Of a stretch of 64,000 bases of DNA, positions 1-12,199 are shown piece by piece. Position 1 is the first letter of the stretch; each line of letters starts with the position of its first letter. Position numbers and translations under genes: made by a program. Source of the DNA: Apiospora phragmitis (taxonomy: Eukaryota > Ascomycota > Sordariomycetes > Amphisphaeriales > Apiosporaceae); NCBI GenBank assembly GCA_038363925.1, contig JAQQWL010000004.1, forward strand, positions 2,790,001-2,854,000, read 5' to 3'. The notes beneath the pieces are model-generated. The model saw only the letters and a program-made list of their open reading frames with translations, had not been told where the DNA came from and searched no databases.

Positions 1-2236
1 ATAGGGTGGTCTGCCCTGTCTCCTGGCATAGTCACATCTGCATCACTTACGAAGATGAGCCAACTTATGCGGAGGACGCCACCGACGGGTACAGAGGCCT
101 ACGTGGCAAGATCGAGGTTTCTAATTTAAGATACTATTTGGGGCAGCGCCCAGAAATAGCATTCATCGTCCTCAAAAAGCATGTGTGTCCAGACGACCCG
201 ATCCCACAGGAATGAAAAGAAATTGACGGAAAGGAAAGAAACGATACTTATAGTCTCAGGAGCCTTGAGCGAGGCACTTAAAAGCATCGCGGAATTTGAT
301 CCTTACGAGGACGACTCGGACGAAAACGATGCGATTATAGGAAAGATGGAAGCCCCCTATCTCTTTCTATTCCACCACTACCAGAAGCTCCATGACTTGG
401 TGGAACAGAAAAGTTCCTACAAGCTTGTACTAGACCCCATGATTCAGTTTCTAGAACAGAATTATGCTGACGAGTACCGCCAAGCCAATGAGCTCTTCGA
501 GCGAGGCTTTGTCACTGCCTACCATTCTGCTAAGCTATACAAACCTTTCGAAGTTATGGTAGTCCGCGGGAACGAGAACAAGACTTTGCGGGCTGGTGTA
601 CTGAGACTGCTTCCATACAGGTTGCCGGGTGACAAGAAGAAATGGTCGCTGGATGGATGGTCCTGGTCGTATAACGGCCGTGAAGCGCAAAGGAAGATAT
701 GGACCCACGAAACCGATGCGTTTCAAACCGAGGAAGTTCCCATCAACGAACTCCACATCCATCCTCTCAAGTACGCCAAGCCAGAGGAGATCAAAAGGCT
801 CGAAGAAACCGGAACCCGGTTTTGGAGTATGCGCAGCCAAGGCCTGCACTGTTACACAGGATGGGATTCGAAACACGACCGATATTATGTTTGTCCCCAC
901 TGATCGATATGCCTCGTTCTCTGCTGACAGCTCCATTAGTCCAATGACAGATTCATGGTGGATGTACGAACATATCATGTCATATTTATGTCCAATTTAC
1001 ACGGAGACGATAAAGATGAAGCTGCCTACGACAAGTTGCCAGAGAATATCGACGCCACGGAAGACATGCCACCGGACTGCGAGCTGTTCCTGCCCGATGT
1101 TATTCAAGGATTTCACCTCGGATCCAAGAAATGGGGTAAGTCCCTGGCGATACATCTGACCCATTCGATGTAAGAAAAAGTCCTAACAAAGGGTCACAGT
1201 CGTACTCAACGTCAATGGCTTCCTCCCGCGAGTAGACTGGAACAAGAACGCATTTAGACAGCTAGTACTTGACGATAAAACCCAGGAAATGATCCACGCA
1301 CTTGTCGACGTGCAGAAATCGAGAGATAAGGCCATGGACGACATCATCAAGGGCAAGGGCAACGGTCTGATCCTCTTGCTACACGGCAGCCACGGCACGG
1401 GAAAGACGTTGACGGCAGAGAGGTATATCCGAGACAATGCCAACATCGACCCTGTCTTGTTATTAGAGACATGCTAACTTGTTACTGCTCATCAGTGTGG
1501 CGGAGATCGCCGAGAAGCCGCTCTATCGTGTTACCTGCGGCGACATAGGAACCGACGCGCAAGACGTTGAGAAATATCTGCAAACCGTGATGTACCTGGG
1601 GAAGATATGGGATTGTGGTATGTTTGAAGAGTGATTCATCAACTAAGATATGTTTCTGACCGAAGCAGTGCTCTTGCTCGATGAGTTAGACGTGTTCCTA
1701 GAGGAGAGGACAATGGCCGACCTGGCCCGGAACAGTCTTGTCTCAGGTGCGCTAGCCAGTCCCCATGCCCTTTGCATAATTTCATGGCAACAAGACACTG
1801 ACTGGTCCTGAAAGTCTTCCTCCGTATCCTGGAGTACCACGATGGCCTCCTAATCCTGACCTCAAACCGTGTACGGACCTTCGACGAAGCCTTCAAGTCC
1901 CGCATCCAGGTCGCGATCCACTACGACAACCTATCGAAAAAGTCGCGCAAGGCCATCTGGCGCAACTTCTTCGACATGCTCGAGGAGTCGGGCGAGGACA
2001 CCAACATGCCGGAGCTCGAGCGGCGCCTCAACGAGCTGGCCGAAGAGGAGATGAACGGCCGGCAGATCCGCAATGCGCTGCTTACGGCGCGGCAGCTTGC
2101 GCAGCATCGTAAGGAGAGGCTGGACTGGGAGCACTTGAACCAGGTCATGAAGACGTCAGCTGCTTTCAACAAGTACTTAAAGACTGTTAAGGGGCATACG
2201 GACGACAGATGGGCTCGAGAGGAAGGCATCAGGTAA
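1..2236 (+). CDS. DUF7025 / AAA-type ATPase, 3' part (5' end outside window)
   Basis: Seven exons are inferred: <1-184, 234-888, 940-1135, 1200-1422, 1496-1617, 1669-1746, 1815-2236. Introns are 49-73 nt, most with CTAAC or CTGAC branch sites, and reading phase closes across every junction, giving about 625 residues in the window. The N-terminal half (LFHHYQKLHDL... to RFMVDVRTYHV) matches the DUF7025 region typical of fungal AAA proteins. The C-terminal half has Walker A GSHGTGKT (about residue 406), Walker B VLLLDELDVF (about 460), a sensor-1 stretch LLILTSNR and an SRI arginine-finger-like site after it. The family is an ATP-driven remodeller of unknown substrate; some members resemble BCS1. 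No lesion is seen, so this is the only apparently intact host gene. The 5' end is missing. The first donor (GTGTCC at 185) is the weakest junction. Confidence 0.88.
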
Positions 2237-2536
2237 AGTGTTTTCATAGGACGCGTACAGTGGGTGGAGTTCCGTGTTATGTTCTGGCTTTCTTCTCCGT
2301 TTCCTTTTCCTATAACATTGCTCGGATATATACTTTCCTTATGGAAATGCATCCCAAGCTATGCCGTCGCCAGCCAGCTATCCCATCACCAGTGTGTACA
2401 AAAACACGCTTTAGCAAGCAGTAGATAGATACACTCGGTGCTCGTTCAATGAGCGGCATTTCATGCCTTATTCATCTCACTCTTTGACCCATTCTACTAT
2501 TACTATATACCTAGGTAATTATATTGCAACTCAACA
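2237..2536. other. convergent intergenic region
   Basis: About 300 bp between the stop codons of two genes that meet tail to tail, the AAA ATPase (+) and the DUF7708 gene (-). It must hold both 3' ends. It is moderately AT-rich but not RIP-mutated, and no further gene is seen. Confidence 0.6.
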
Positions 2537-4862
2537 TCAGCTGCTGTCATCGCCACCCCTGTTCCCATATATGCCTACTGTCGCACGTATTCCCTCCGAG
2601 ATCCTTTTGTTGCGTTGTCTGAACATTCCACGGTACTTCGGCTGCCTCATCAATCGACCAATCTGCCGACCCCTGTCCGTTGAAACACGCATGTCCCCAA
2701 ACACCTCGTTCGCGTCCATTGACGCTGCTTTGCGGAAGTTCACCGCGGCAATGAGGACCTTAAGACGTCTCTGGTGGTGGCGACGCGCAACCATCTCCGA
2801 CATGCGGTCGATAAAGTCGCTGACATGGTAACGCTCCCTACTGCCCCTTGGACTGTCCTCGTCTTCGTCGTCGTCACTGCCGCCCGCACCGCTAATCCCC
2901 ACCGCCGCTTCTAGTACACCCGTATCAACCACAATGAATAAAGCCGGTAGCGTAAAGACGCAACGCTCCAGGAGCTGGAACCATTGCTCGATCGTAGCGG
3001 CGCCGCTTAGGTGACGCTTGGTTACGGGATTTCGACTCTCCGTCATGGCAGCAGCACTCAGGTGTAGGGTCTGCAATACCAGGGACCTATCGACTCTCGA
3101 CTTAAGTACTACTCTTCTAGGAAATAGATTGTGTGTCCCAGGGGGAAACACATGTAACGTTGTGACAATTCCTGCATTCAGGCCTCCTGAGACATTGAAA
3201 TAAGGAGGAACAAACACTAAAATAAGGTGGAATAGCCACTAGAATTAGGGGAATAAACACTGGAATACGGAGGAATAAACACTGGAACGGGAAGTAATAA
3301 ACGCCAAAAGTCGCTTACCGCAAGATACCCGTCACTGAGAGCGGAGGCATACTGGACCGAGATGCCGCCGCGGTACCTTCTTCGCTGCACTGAAAGGACT
3401 CAGCCGGGAATGGCAGGGCCCAGATAATGGGGTACCCGCCTTCGAGGACGGCGGTCAAGAACTCGACGGCGAAATCGAGGGGGCTCGTCCGAGTCCCTCG
3501 GCTCTCGGCCAGCAGCAGCGACGAGGGTGGGTTCGTCGACCCAGGCTTTCAAGGTAGGGATCGACGCGGTAGACAGCTGCGTGGCGAGCTTCTGGATCCG
3601 GCGGGTACGCATTGAGCGGCAGAAGGCTAAGCTTGATTCGCTATCGGGCGTGCCTTGCTCGAGCATCAGTTGATGAACGTCTTCAAGCTGTGCGTTGCGA
3701 AAGAACTGCTTCTGGCCGCGTAGGTCTATGAGAATTTCGTTCTGTCGGGACTGCTGGGCTACAAGCACAAATTTTTGTCAGTCAGCTTCATGTTATACAT
3801 CATCGCAAAGCCATCGAGGATGGACAGCGAAAACTACGCACCGATCATGAGTTCCATCAACTGGCTCATCCGCCTTTCCAAATTGTGAATCTTGGCGTGT
3901 TGATCCCGGATCTCGGCCTTGGACGCGGCGTTGGCCAGCTCATCGACCCGCCGCGAGAGCTCCGAGATCTCGTCGATGATGGGACCGAAGCTGAGCTTGA
4001 AGGGGTGAACGATGGCGGCAACTGAGTGCATGATCTTGCCCTTCTTGAACCACCGTACCGCCATGAGCGCAAACTCGATGATTTGAGCGTACAGGAGGGC
4101 CACGGCCTCGCGCATCCGCTCCGTCGGGTACAGCTCCGAGTGAAGCTCGGTCCGCGGCAGCATGTCGCCAATACGCGATATGGCCTTGGAGATCTCGGTG
4201 AGGAGCTCTTCGTGGTTCAGTATCGCCTGTCGTACCAATAGCGTCCGAGCTGGCTTCGTGAAACAGATGGGGCGTTCATACCGTAAAGAGAAACTTGAAT
4301 GTGCCCCATGCTAACGAAGTGAACTCGGGATAATGCTGAGCCAACGTATCAAAGACAGCTACATGTGTGTTAGAGATGCTGCCCGGCGGCTCGCGTCTTC
4401 AGAAAAGAGAGATGACTCGCTTTCATAGTATTTGACACGAGAAGAACAGTTGCTCAGCCACTTGCGAGCTTTTGAAGACCTGGCCCTAGTCTCATACTCT
4501 TTCAGTGCAGCCTGGACAGCAGACTGCACTTCGCGCAAAGAGTTCTGGCCTGGAGTAGCGCATATGGATCGGAACTCATCCTGACTGAGTTCCTTCTTGA
4601 GTGTTTCGACCGCGATGCGATAGGCGTGCTCGGCTGGTTGAGCCCATCTGCCGTGAATCAGCCAAAGAGCCAGATCGCCGTACTATTATAGGCATAAGAC
4701 CCCAAGGTTATCCAAAGTCTATAGCACTTACGTCTCATCAGGCTGTGGGAGGCACCACTCAGTATAGGGGGTGCGTGCCCGTGGGTTGGTCAAGGCACGA
4801 TCCGGGGTTGCTGGGATGGTGAGGGGGCCTTGCTGATGCGGGCGCATGGGCGTAAGCGCCAT
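2537..4862 (-). pseudogene. DUF7708-family protein (STAND/NACHT-like N-terminus), frameshifted
   Basis: Six exons are inferred: 4862-4732, 4647-4421, 4358-4282, 4226-3842, 3758-3319, about 3116-2537, giving about 613 codons. The motifs TLAQHYPEFTSLAWGTFKF, ELYPTERMREAVALLYAQII and ASKAEIRDQH are characteristic of DUF7708, found at the N-terminus of fungal NACHT/ankyrin STAND proteins. Later segments (LEQGTPDSESSLAFCRS, TSPLDFAVEFL, SLVLQTLHL, LPALFIVVDTGVLEAAV) continue the same family. An extra base near 3525, in a CCC run, breaks the frame between DEPT and SSLLLAESRG; allowing that single base, phase closes over the whole gene. One intron appears to be GC-AG (donor GCGAGT at 4420). Intron 5 is enlarged by a minisatellite. 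No NACHT or ankyrin part is seen. The start lies 53 bp from a transposon terminus. A sequencing error at 3525 would restore the gene. Confidence 0.75.
3197..3305. repeat. 22-bp minisatellite, five copies
   Basis: Five tandem units of 21-22 bp (3197-3218, 3219-3240, 3241-3261, 3262-3283, 3284-3305) of the form GGAATAAGGAGGAATAAACA plus CT. They lie inside the roughly 200-nt fifth intron of the DUF7708 gene and account for its unusual length. The units have diverged from one another, so the expansion is not recent. Confidence 0.85.
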
Positions 4863-4914
4863 GTGCTGCGATGACATCGAACTCGAAATCCGTGGTTATC
4901 ACATTTGCTATGTA
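4863..4914 (-). promoter_or_regulatory. residual promoter of DUF7708 gene, cut by transposon insertion
   Basis: Only about 50 bp of unique sequence remain between the ATG at 4862 and the transposon terminal repeat at 4915. The TA at 4913-4914 is the target duplication, repeated at 19683-19684. Whatever upstream control the gene had now lies 14.8 kb away, beyond the inserted elements. No specific binding site is recognised. Confidence 0.5.
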
Positions 4915-4960
4915 AGCCAGCTGACGGTGCTACGGTCACCCCATGCAACGGCGACCCCTA
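4915..4960 (+). repeat. left terminal inverted repeat of pogo-1
   Basis: Reverse complement of 19637-19682 with few differences, all consistent with RIP of the right copy. It is preceded by the TA at 4913-4914. Confidence 0.88.
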
Positions 4961-5499
4961 AATTTAGATAGCCCCTGACAGCACCACATATAAATCAGTA
5001 TATAAACCAGTCAGCTTTTGATTTATAATTAATTAAATAATATTATCTTCTTTCTTTTCTTTTCCTCTTTTCGATAGGTTATAAACTTAACGAGTTAGTA
5101 CTATAACGCGCGATTTAAGATATTATAAATAGCTCGTTAAAAAAATAAGCTGCCGAGAAGCATAATATCCCTAGAATAACTCTAAGGGCTCGAATTTACG
5201 GCCGCAAGACTATAAAACAATGGAATAAGTCCTTCCAGGCCTTAATAACAGCGGAAAAGTCTTAGATCGTGACTTGGTACCTTACGCAGTATAATCTAGG
5301 CTGCTTACCGGCGCACGTTATTTTTTAAATGTTCGCTTAACGGATTTAAAAAATTAATAGGATTAATATAATACTCGGTAAATATTAGGTTAAAAGATTT
5401 ATTACTCGCTATTTATTTATTATTATTATTCTTTTTAAAAGGATAGATTTTTTAAAGCTTAACGTAACTTTTATAAAAAAAATTATCGAGTTTTTTAAG

Positions 5500-6073
5500 C
5501 GGCTTAATAATCTTATTCTAAAATTAATCCCTCCGGAGTTTCGGCTTAACGTCGACGAGATCGGTAACTAGCTCGGCTATAGAACGAATATAATAGTTAT
5601 TAGACCTATTAGAATAAAAAGAATATTAATTATAGACTCCTTTAATCGAGAATAAGTTTCTACGATCGAATATAATAACGCTTTAAGCTAAGCCTTGCCT
5701 CCTCTTATTATATTTAAAGGTTAATAGGTCTAGTAGTAATAGTTTCTAGAAGAGGAGGACTCGTTAACGGATATTATAAAGAATTAAGTCTTTACGGCAT
5801 CCTTTAAAAGCTAGACTAATAAAGAGCTGGCCCTAATATAATTAAATAAGGTCTTCATCCTTTATATAAAGCTTAAAAACGAGGACTAATAGCAGCTTAT
5901 TATCTTAGATAGCTACGCTAGCCACGTAAGCGAGGACTTTATTATAACGTGCTTAAAGTATAAAATATAACTTCTTTTCTTTCTAGCACACTCGTTGTAC
6001 CTATTATAACCCCTAAATCTTAATCCCTTTAATATATTAAAAAATACTTATTATTAAAAAATAACCCTATATT
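5500..6073 (+). pseudogene. pogo/Fot DDE transposase, N-proximal part, RIP-degraded
   Basis: One frame reads NVDEIGN*LGYRTN, then ILDSYASHVSED and PLNLNPF, with stops at former Gln/Trp codons but no frame change. This is the DDE_1 order of pogo/Fot transposases (DE.GF, LDGH.SH, PLDVG.F). The first two acidic residues survive (codons at 5554 and 5908); the third is Asn (codon 6016), the change expected from GAC/GAT to AAC/AAT by RIP. The frame stops at the gypsy insertion at 6074 and resumes at 18924. The helix-turn-helix region upstream (about 5000-5500) is too degraded to read. Not functional. Confidence 0.8.
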
Positions 6074-6759
6074 TGTTATAACCCGACCTAACCATACGGC
6101 CAAGACCCTACTCGCCGGAACGGGATTACCATGCCCCGACTAGGCTACGACGTTATAGCTACCGACCGCACTGCTAGCCATATTAATATAAACTCCTCTA
6201 TACTATAAAAACGCGTAAACACAATTACGAAGACATTTTAAATAACGAAAGGATGGACCCGACCTAGGAGAGCAGCTAAGGAGGAATTACGTAATAAAGA
6301 GCGACTAGATTACTACGCTACTAAGTAAGCTAGGAGTTACGGGGTCACGACGCTTTAAATAAGTCACTAGAATAGATTACCGTGATTTAAAGAATAGATT
6401 ACCGTAAGCTAATAATAGGATTATCGTGAGCTAACGGGCGATTTAATAGATTAGTAAAGAAGGAGATTAAATATATATAACGACGAACGTCCCTTATATA
6501 TTTTATATAAATATTTTTTATTTTAATAATTAATTTAAATATTAATTTTAACTTATTAATAAAATAAACAGCTTTAACGAAATTATTATAAATACTTTTA
6601 AAATCTATATACTTTAATTACTTTTATTTTACGAGCTATTACTTATTATATTAATAAAAGCGCCTTTTATCGCACGTTTAAATATTTTTTTATATTATTA
6701 ATATAAACCTTAATACGTCTTACTAGGTTTTTTTTAAAACCTAGATAATGTTCGTTATA
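6074..6759 (+). repeat. 5' LTR of gypsy-1
   Basis: Starts TGTTATAACCCGACCTAACC and is 686 bp. It aligns with 18232-18918 over its whole length. This copy has fewer RIP changes than the 3' LTR (it keeps GCCAAG and TACCATGCC where the other has GCTAAG and TACTATACC). Confidence 0.93.
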
Positions 6760-7099
6760 TTTTAATTACTCTTATTCTTACGAGTTATTACTTAGACTTT
6801 TAAGTAATAGCACTATAAGAACTATGTTTATACCTAGCCCTAGTAATATTACCCGATAAGGAAAGATTCTTATTACTACCTCTAATACTTTTTAACGGGA
6901 CCTTATTATAGACGTCGATAGCGATAATAATAATAACGAACTTACCCGATAAGTATTAATTAAACGAATTAAAGAATTCGAGTAAGAGAGCGTTAATTAT
7001 TAATATTATTACGTTAAGTTTAAAAAGGAGCGTAACGAGCTCTTAGTTAAGGGTATTTTAGAATAAATACCTTATAATATCGATAAGTTACGCGAAGAA

Positions 7100-7960
7100 G
7101 TACGTCTTTTTTATATAGTTATTAATATTATTTAAACCCTTATCGTATTAAAGAAGGGTATAAAGATTAGTACGTTAACACTTTTTAACGAGATAAGTAA
7201 AAACTTTTAAAGCTTTTTTATTTAAGTTAAAGCCTATTAACGGTTTTATAAAAGGACGTTTTAAAACGTTACCTAATAAGTTATTTACGCCGCCTCGTTT
7301 TTTAAAAGTAAGGTATTCGCTTAATTCGAACCTTATTTAAACGAACTTATAGAAAACGATTAGTAAGCTAAGTTATGTTGTACGGAAGTATAGCGTATTT
7401 TCGAAAGCTATAACGGCTTCGAATAAGCCTTTAAGTTATTTTTTAAGACCCCGACGAAAAGCGACAGGCGGAGAGGGAACTTGAAACCTTTAAATAGAAA
7501 GGATTAGCTATTTTTTACACGGCCGAGTTCCGGCGTATTATAACTTGACTAGATTATACCGAAGTTATAAAGATTATAATATATTATTAAAGATTAAAAG
7601 ATAACGTTAAAAACGAACTTAGCTAGCTTAACGCCCCTAATAACTTTCTTTTATATATAAAACTTATTATTAAGATCGATACTTGTATATATAAATAACG
7701 CCGCGAGAAGTAAAACGAACTCTAGCGGTAAACTAGTTGAACTTAAACTAATACGAGGCGATTACGTTAATATAACTATATACTGCCTAGAAATATTACG
7801 GCGTATAGTTATTATAATAGGCCTATAGACCTCGACGTTATTAAATACGATAAGCAGGATAGGAAGCTACGCGGTACTTGTTATAATTATTAAAAACTAG
7901 GATATTACGCTCGAGAGTGTCGAGTACCGAGGAAGGACTTCTAACGAGTCCCCGACGGAC
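7100..7960 (+). pseudogene. gypsy-1 gag relic with CCHC zinc knuckle
   Basis: Frame with RIP stops ending in a degraded zinc knuckle at 7879-7920: Cys (tgt), a Tyr where the second Cys should be, a Tyr where the His should be, then Cys in YARECR. TGY-to-TAY and CAY-to-TAY are both RIP-type changes, so the CX2CX4HX4C pattern is explained. The upstream part resembles gag only by position and charge. Limits are approximate. Confidence 0.65.
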
Positions 7961-9169
7961 GATACGTTAATATTATTAAAATAGAGGATACCTTTATAAT
8001 AGTTATTAAAAATAATAGCGTTATTATTAAGCACGGTAGTTTATTTTAAATAACTTATTACGATAATAAGTACACCTTTTATTTAGCGGATAAGGAAGGC
8101 ACCGGATAGTTTTTTAAAGCCCCGGAAAGTAAGAAGGACTATAGCCGAAGTATTATAATAATGCGGAGGGAACGATCCCTCTTTTATAACGAAAATAGCG
8201 ATTTAATAAACAATATTACGAGCTAGCTAGAATAATTTATAAACTACGGACGCCTAGTAGGTATGCTTATAAACGAACTAGTACACGAGATCGCTAAGTT
8301 TAGAGATTTAAGGACCGATAGATGGTTAGTTATCCTTAGTATTCCTTACCCCGATTTTAAATATTTATATTAAATACTTATTACGGCCGGGTTTAATTAA
8401 AGAATTTACGGTAATTATGCCGTAGGGGACGACCTACGAATTTCCTTTACGTACGAAGGATACTTTACGCTCTTATAGATTTCGTATATATATAATATTT
8501 ATATAAAATATTTCGCGGAGAAACTTAAATACGAGTAGTTTCCTTAAAAGATCGGTAAACGACCTATTACGTAATCATACCCGGACTATATTATTAAAAA
8601 AATTTGAACGTTAATCCTTAATAAACGACGCGCGTACCTATTAGTATAAGAAGACTTACAATAGTTATAATAATACTATTTAAAAAAACGAGATTAGAAA
8701 GAGTGTTTTAAGAATTAATACTTTAAATACGCTTAAAAAAAATTATAAGCTTATAAACGTTTAAAAAAAAGCGCTTAACACTTTTAAAACGTATAAATAT
8801 ATATTTAATAAGAGAACTCTTTAAATATATTAAAGAACTTATAAAGCGTTTATAAATTATTACGAACTTAATAAACCTCCGAATTATAAGAAGAACTCGA
8901 ATCTTAAGTATTAGAAATAGTACTTTATACGGGGAAAAGTATAGAAATACCTTTACCGGTATATTAAGAAACGCCTTATAAAGAACGAAGGGAACAATAG
9001 CGACGATACGAGGATCGATTATAAGAGATTATTATTTACTTATAAGAATAGCGTTTAGGAAATAGATACCGCTTATTATAAAGGGATGATAATAGGCGGA
9101 CTAAAACAGGTCCTTATACTAAATAATGGATAATTAAGCTATTTATAAGTATATTATATTAATAATAGG

Positions 9170-11880
9170 TATAAAAAAAGTCTATATTAGAACACTACTC
9201 GATAGCGGAACGTAAAGAAACTATATTTTATTACGAATCGTTAATTACTTTAAACTTAAATAGTAGGAGAAAAAACGCCTTATATTAACTTAAAACCGTT
9301 AATAAAGGATTTATAACCTATAATAATAAAGAAGTATAAAAGGAAATCGCGAACTTTCCGGTTAATATCGGAGGACGTTATAAACGAATTACGTGTAATA
9401 TTACGGACGTCGTAAAATACGATATAATTTTAAAAATACCTTAATTACGGGTAAATAATTTTAAAATTAATTAAAAAATAGGTTAACTTTAATAAAATAT
9501 ATTAAGAAGAGGTTTAATTAATAGGTAGCGGTTTAAGAAATAACCCCTTAATAAATTTAAAATTTTTAAGGTATATATTATTATTAAAAAACCTAAGCCG
9601 AATATTATAACAATTATATTAAAAAAGTACCGATAATTTAAAGCTTTTTTTAATAAGAAACTAGAAATAGGCTTACCGCTTTATATATAATAAAATTATA
9701 AAATACCTTTTAAAAATAAAAAGGAACCCCTATTTATACTTATATATAAACTTAATTAAAAGTACGAACAAGCCCTAAAAGAGTATATTACGAAAAACCT
9801 CGAGAAAGGAGTTATATAACTATTTACGTCGCTAACAGGCTTCCCTATCCTTTTCGTCCCGAAAAAGAGCAAGGACAGGAAACCTAAGTGGCGTATATAT
9901 ATCGATTACTAGAAGCTTAACGAAATTACTATTAAAAACCGGTACCCTCTTCCCTTAATCGGCGATTTATAAAATAGATTACTACACGTTAAAATCTTTA
10001 TAATATTCGACCTCCTTAACGTGTATAACTTAATCCGAATTAAGAAAAGAAAAGAATGAAAAACCGCGTTCCGAATTAAGTATAATTATTTCGAATACTA
10101 AGCTATACCGTTTAGCTTAATTAACGTACCAGTTAGTTTTTAATTTATAATTAATCACGTTTTATAAGAGTACCTCGATAAGTTTATTATAATATACTTC
10201 GATAATATCCTTATTTATTCCGAGAACGATAAGTAATATTAAAAGCACGTAAAGTTAATACTCTAAAAGCTATAAAATACTAACCTATTAGTTAATTTAA
10301 AAAAGAGCGAATTCCACTAATAATCCGTTACTTTCGTAAAATATATAATATCCCTGGGCGAAATTCGAATAAAACCTTCGAAAATTTTAATAATTAAAGA
10401 GTAGCCTACGCCTATAAGCGTTATAGAAGTTAGATCCTTTTTAAGACTAGTTAACTATTATCGGATCTTTGTCCCCGGATTTAATAAGATAGCGACACCC
10501 CTAATAAACCTAATAAAAAAAAAGACGAACTATTCTAATAAACGGAAAAAAAAGATAAAGCCTTCTACGATATTAAGGAGCGAATTTTTAACGAATTAGT
10601 ACTCCGCGTAACAGACTCGTCTAAACCCTTTAAAATTAAAACCGACGCATCGAACTACGCGATTAGAAAGCAATTTAATTAACGAAACAATAACGGAAAA
10701 TTACACCCGGTTATATTCTTTTCGAAAAAGCTTAACAGGCTAGAGCTCAATTATTAAATCTATAATAAAAAATTAATAACTATTATTAAAGGTTATAAAA
10801 AATAGAAATATTATTTTAATAAAATAATAAAACTAATTAAAGTTTATACCGATTATAAAAACTTTATAACGTTTATTATTATTAAAAAATTAAATAAATA
10901 ATAAATATAATAATTTAAATTCTTATTAAAATTTAACCTTACTATTATTTATTAAAAGGGTAACGAGAACGGTCGCGCCGATACACTAAGCCGATAACCG
11001 GACCACTAGGAAGAGGTTCTACTCGAGACGCGGACTATCCTTATTTATAATTAAAACGGTAACCTTATACTATTAAAATAATTAAATATTATAAACTATA
11101 TTTAATATAATAACGATTAGGTTATTAAGTTTCGATAACTAAATTAAACCCTCGACCCCGCGAGCTACTTTAAGGATCACCTCGAAAAACACGACGGCCT
11201 CACCTTTTACCGAGATAAAATCTATATCTTTAAGCGGTATTGCGAAGACTTTATTAAAGAATTCTATAAATATTTTATATATAGATATTAAGGGATATTC
11301 AAAACTTAGAAAAAGATTATTAAATAATTTAACTATAAAAACCTCAAGCTAATCGTGGCTAAGGTAATCGGTAAATATAACCTCTATAATAAAGCTAAAG
11401 CTACTTAATACCGGCCGTACGGAGAGTTATAGCTAATCCCATTATTAGATAAGGTATAAAAAACTATTATACTTAATTTCGTTATTAAGCTACCCCTATT
11501 AAAAAAACCCTTAATTAAGATTAATTACGATAATATTTTAGTAATTATAGATAAACTCACGAAATATATTTACTTCTTATCGTATAAAAAATTTAATAAT
11601 ATTAACGACCTAGCGTATATATTCTTTCGAATAATTATTAATTAATACGGGCTACTCGAAACGATTATCTCTAATAGAGATAAACTATTTACCGCTAAGT
11701 TCTAGAAATCGCTTATAGTATAACTTAGAGTTAAGTATAAACTATTCACAGCTTACTACCTTTAAACGAATAAATAAACTAAGCGGATAAACTAAACTTT
11801 AAAGTAATACCTACGCTACTACGTTAATTATAAATAAAATAATTAAGTATAATTATTACTTATAACTTAATTTATTTATA
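9170..11880 (+). pseudogene. gypsy-1 pol relic: protease, RT, RNase H, integrase core
   Basis: Domains in order: an aspartic protease motif LLDSGT at 9195-9212; reverse transcriptase from about 9770 (GFPILFVPKK, KWRIYIDY, KNRYPLPLI, YFDNILIYS at 10195-10221, where YLDD has become FDN); RNase H at about 10600-10990 (KTDASNYAI, LHPVIFFSKKL, NGRADTLSR); integrase at about 11460-11880 (ILVIIDKLTKY, AYYL*TNK*TKRIN*TL). This domain order is diagnostic for Ty3/gypsy. The frames are littered with TAA/TAG from Gln and Trp codons, and catalytic Asp is changed to Asn in the RT. The coding sequence breaks at the LINE insertion (11878-11893) and resumes at 16954. Confidence 0.88.
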
Positions 11881-12199
11881 ATAATATAAATAATATTTAT
11901 AAAGGAGGAAATTATTAATAACTCGATCGAACTATTAAATAATTAAAAACAAACCTTATTATTTAAATCCACGAGGTCGAATTAACTTAGCCGAACTTTT
12001 ATCGAGGGGACATAGCTAAGGCGCTACGGTATAAATAATCCGATAGTTATTAACGCCGGTCGCGCCGGACTCGCGTAGAGTTAATATTACCCGCGTAGTA
12101 ACGTCGCGGCGTATAACTAAGGACCTTAAACGCCTCAAACGCGTCCTAGTAATAATAATAAATCGAAAAGAGGTATTAAAAAAGTGATCGAATATTTAA

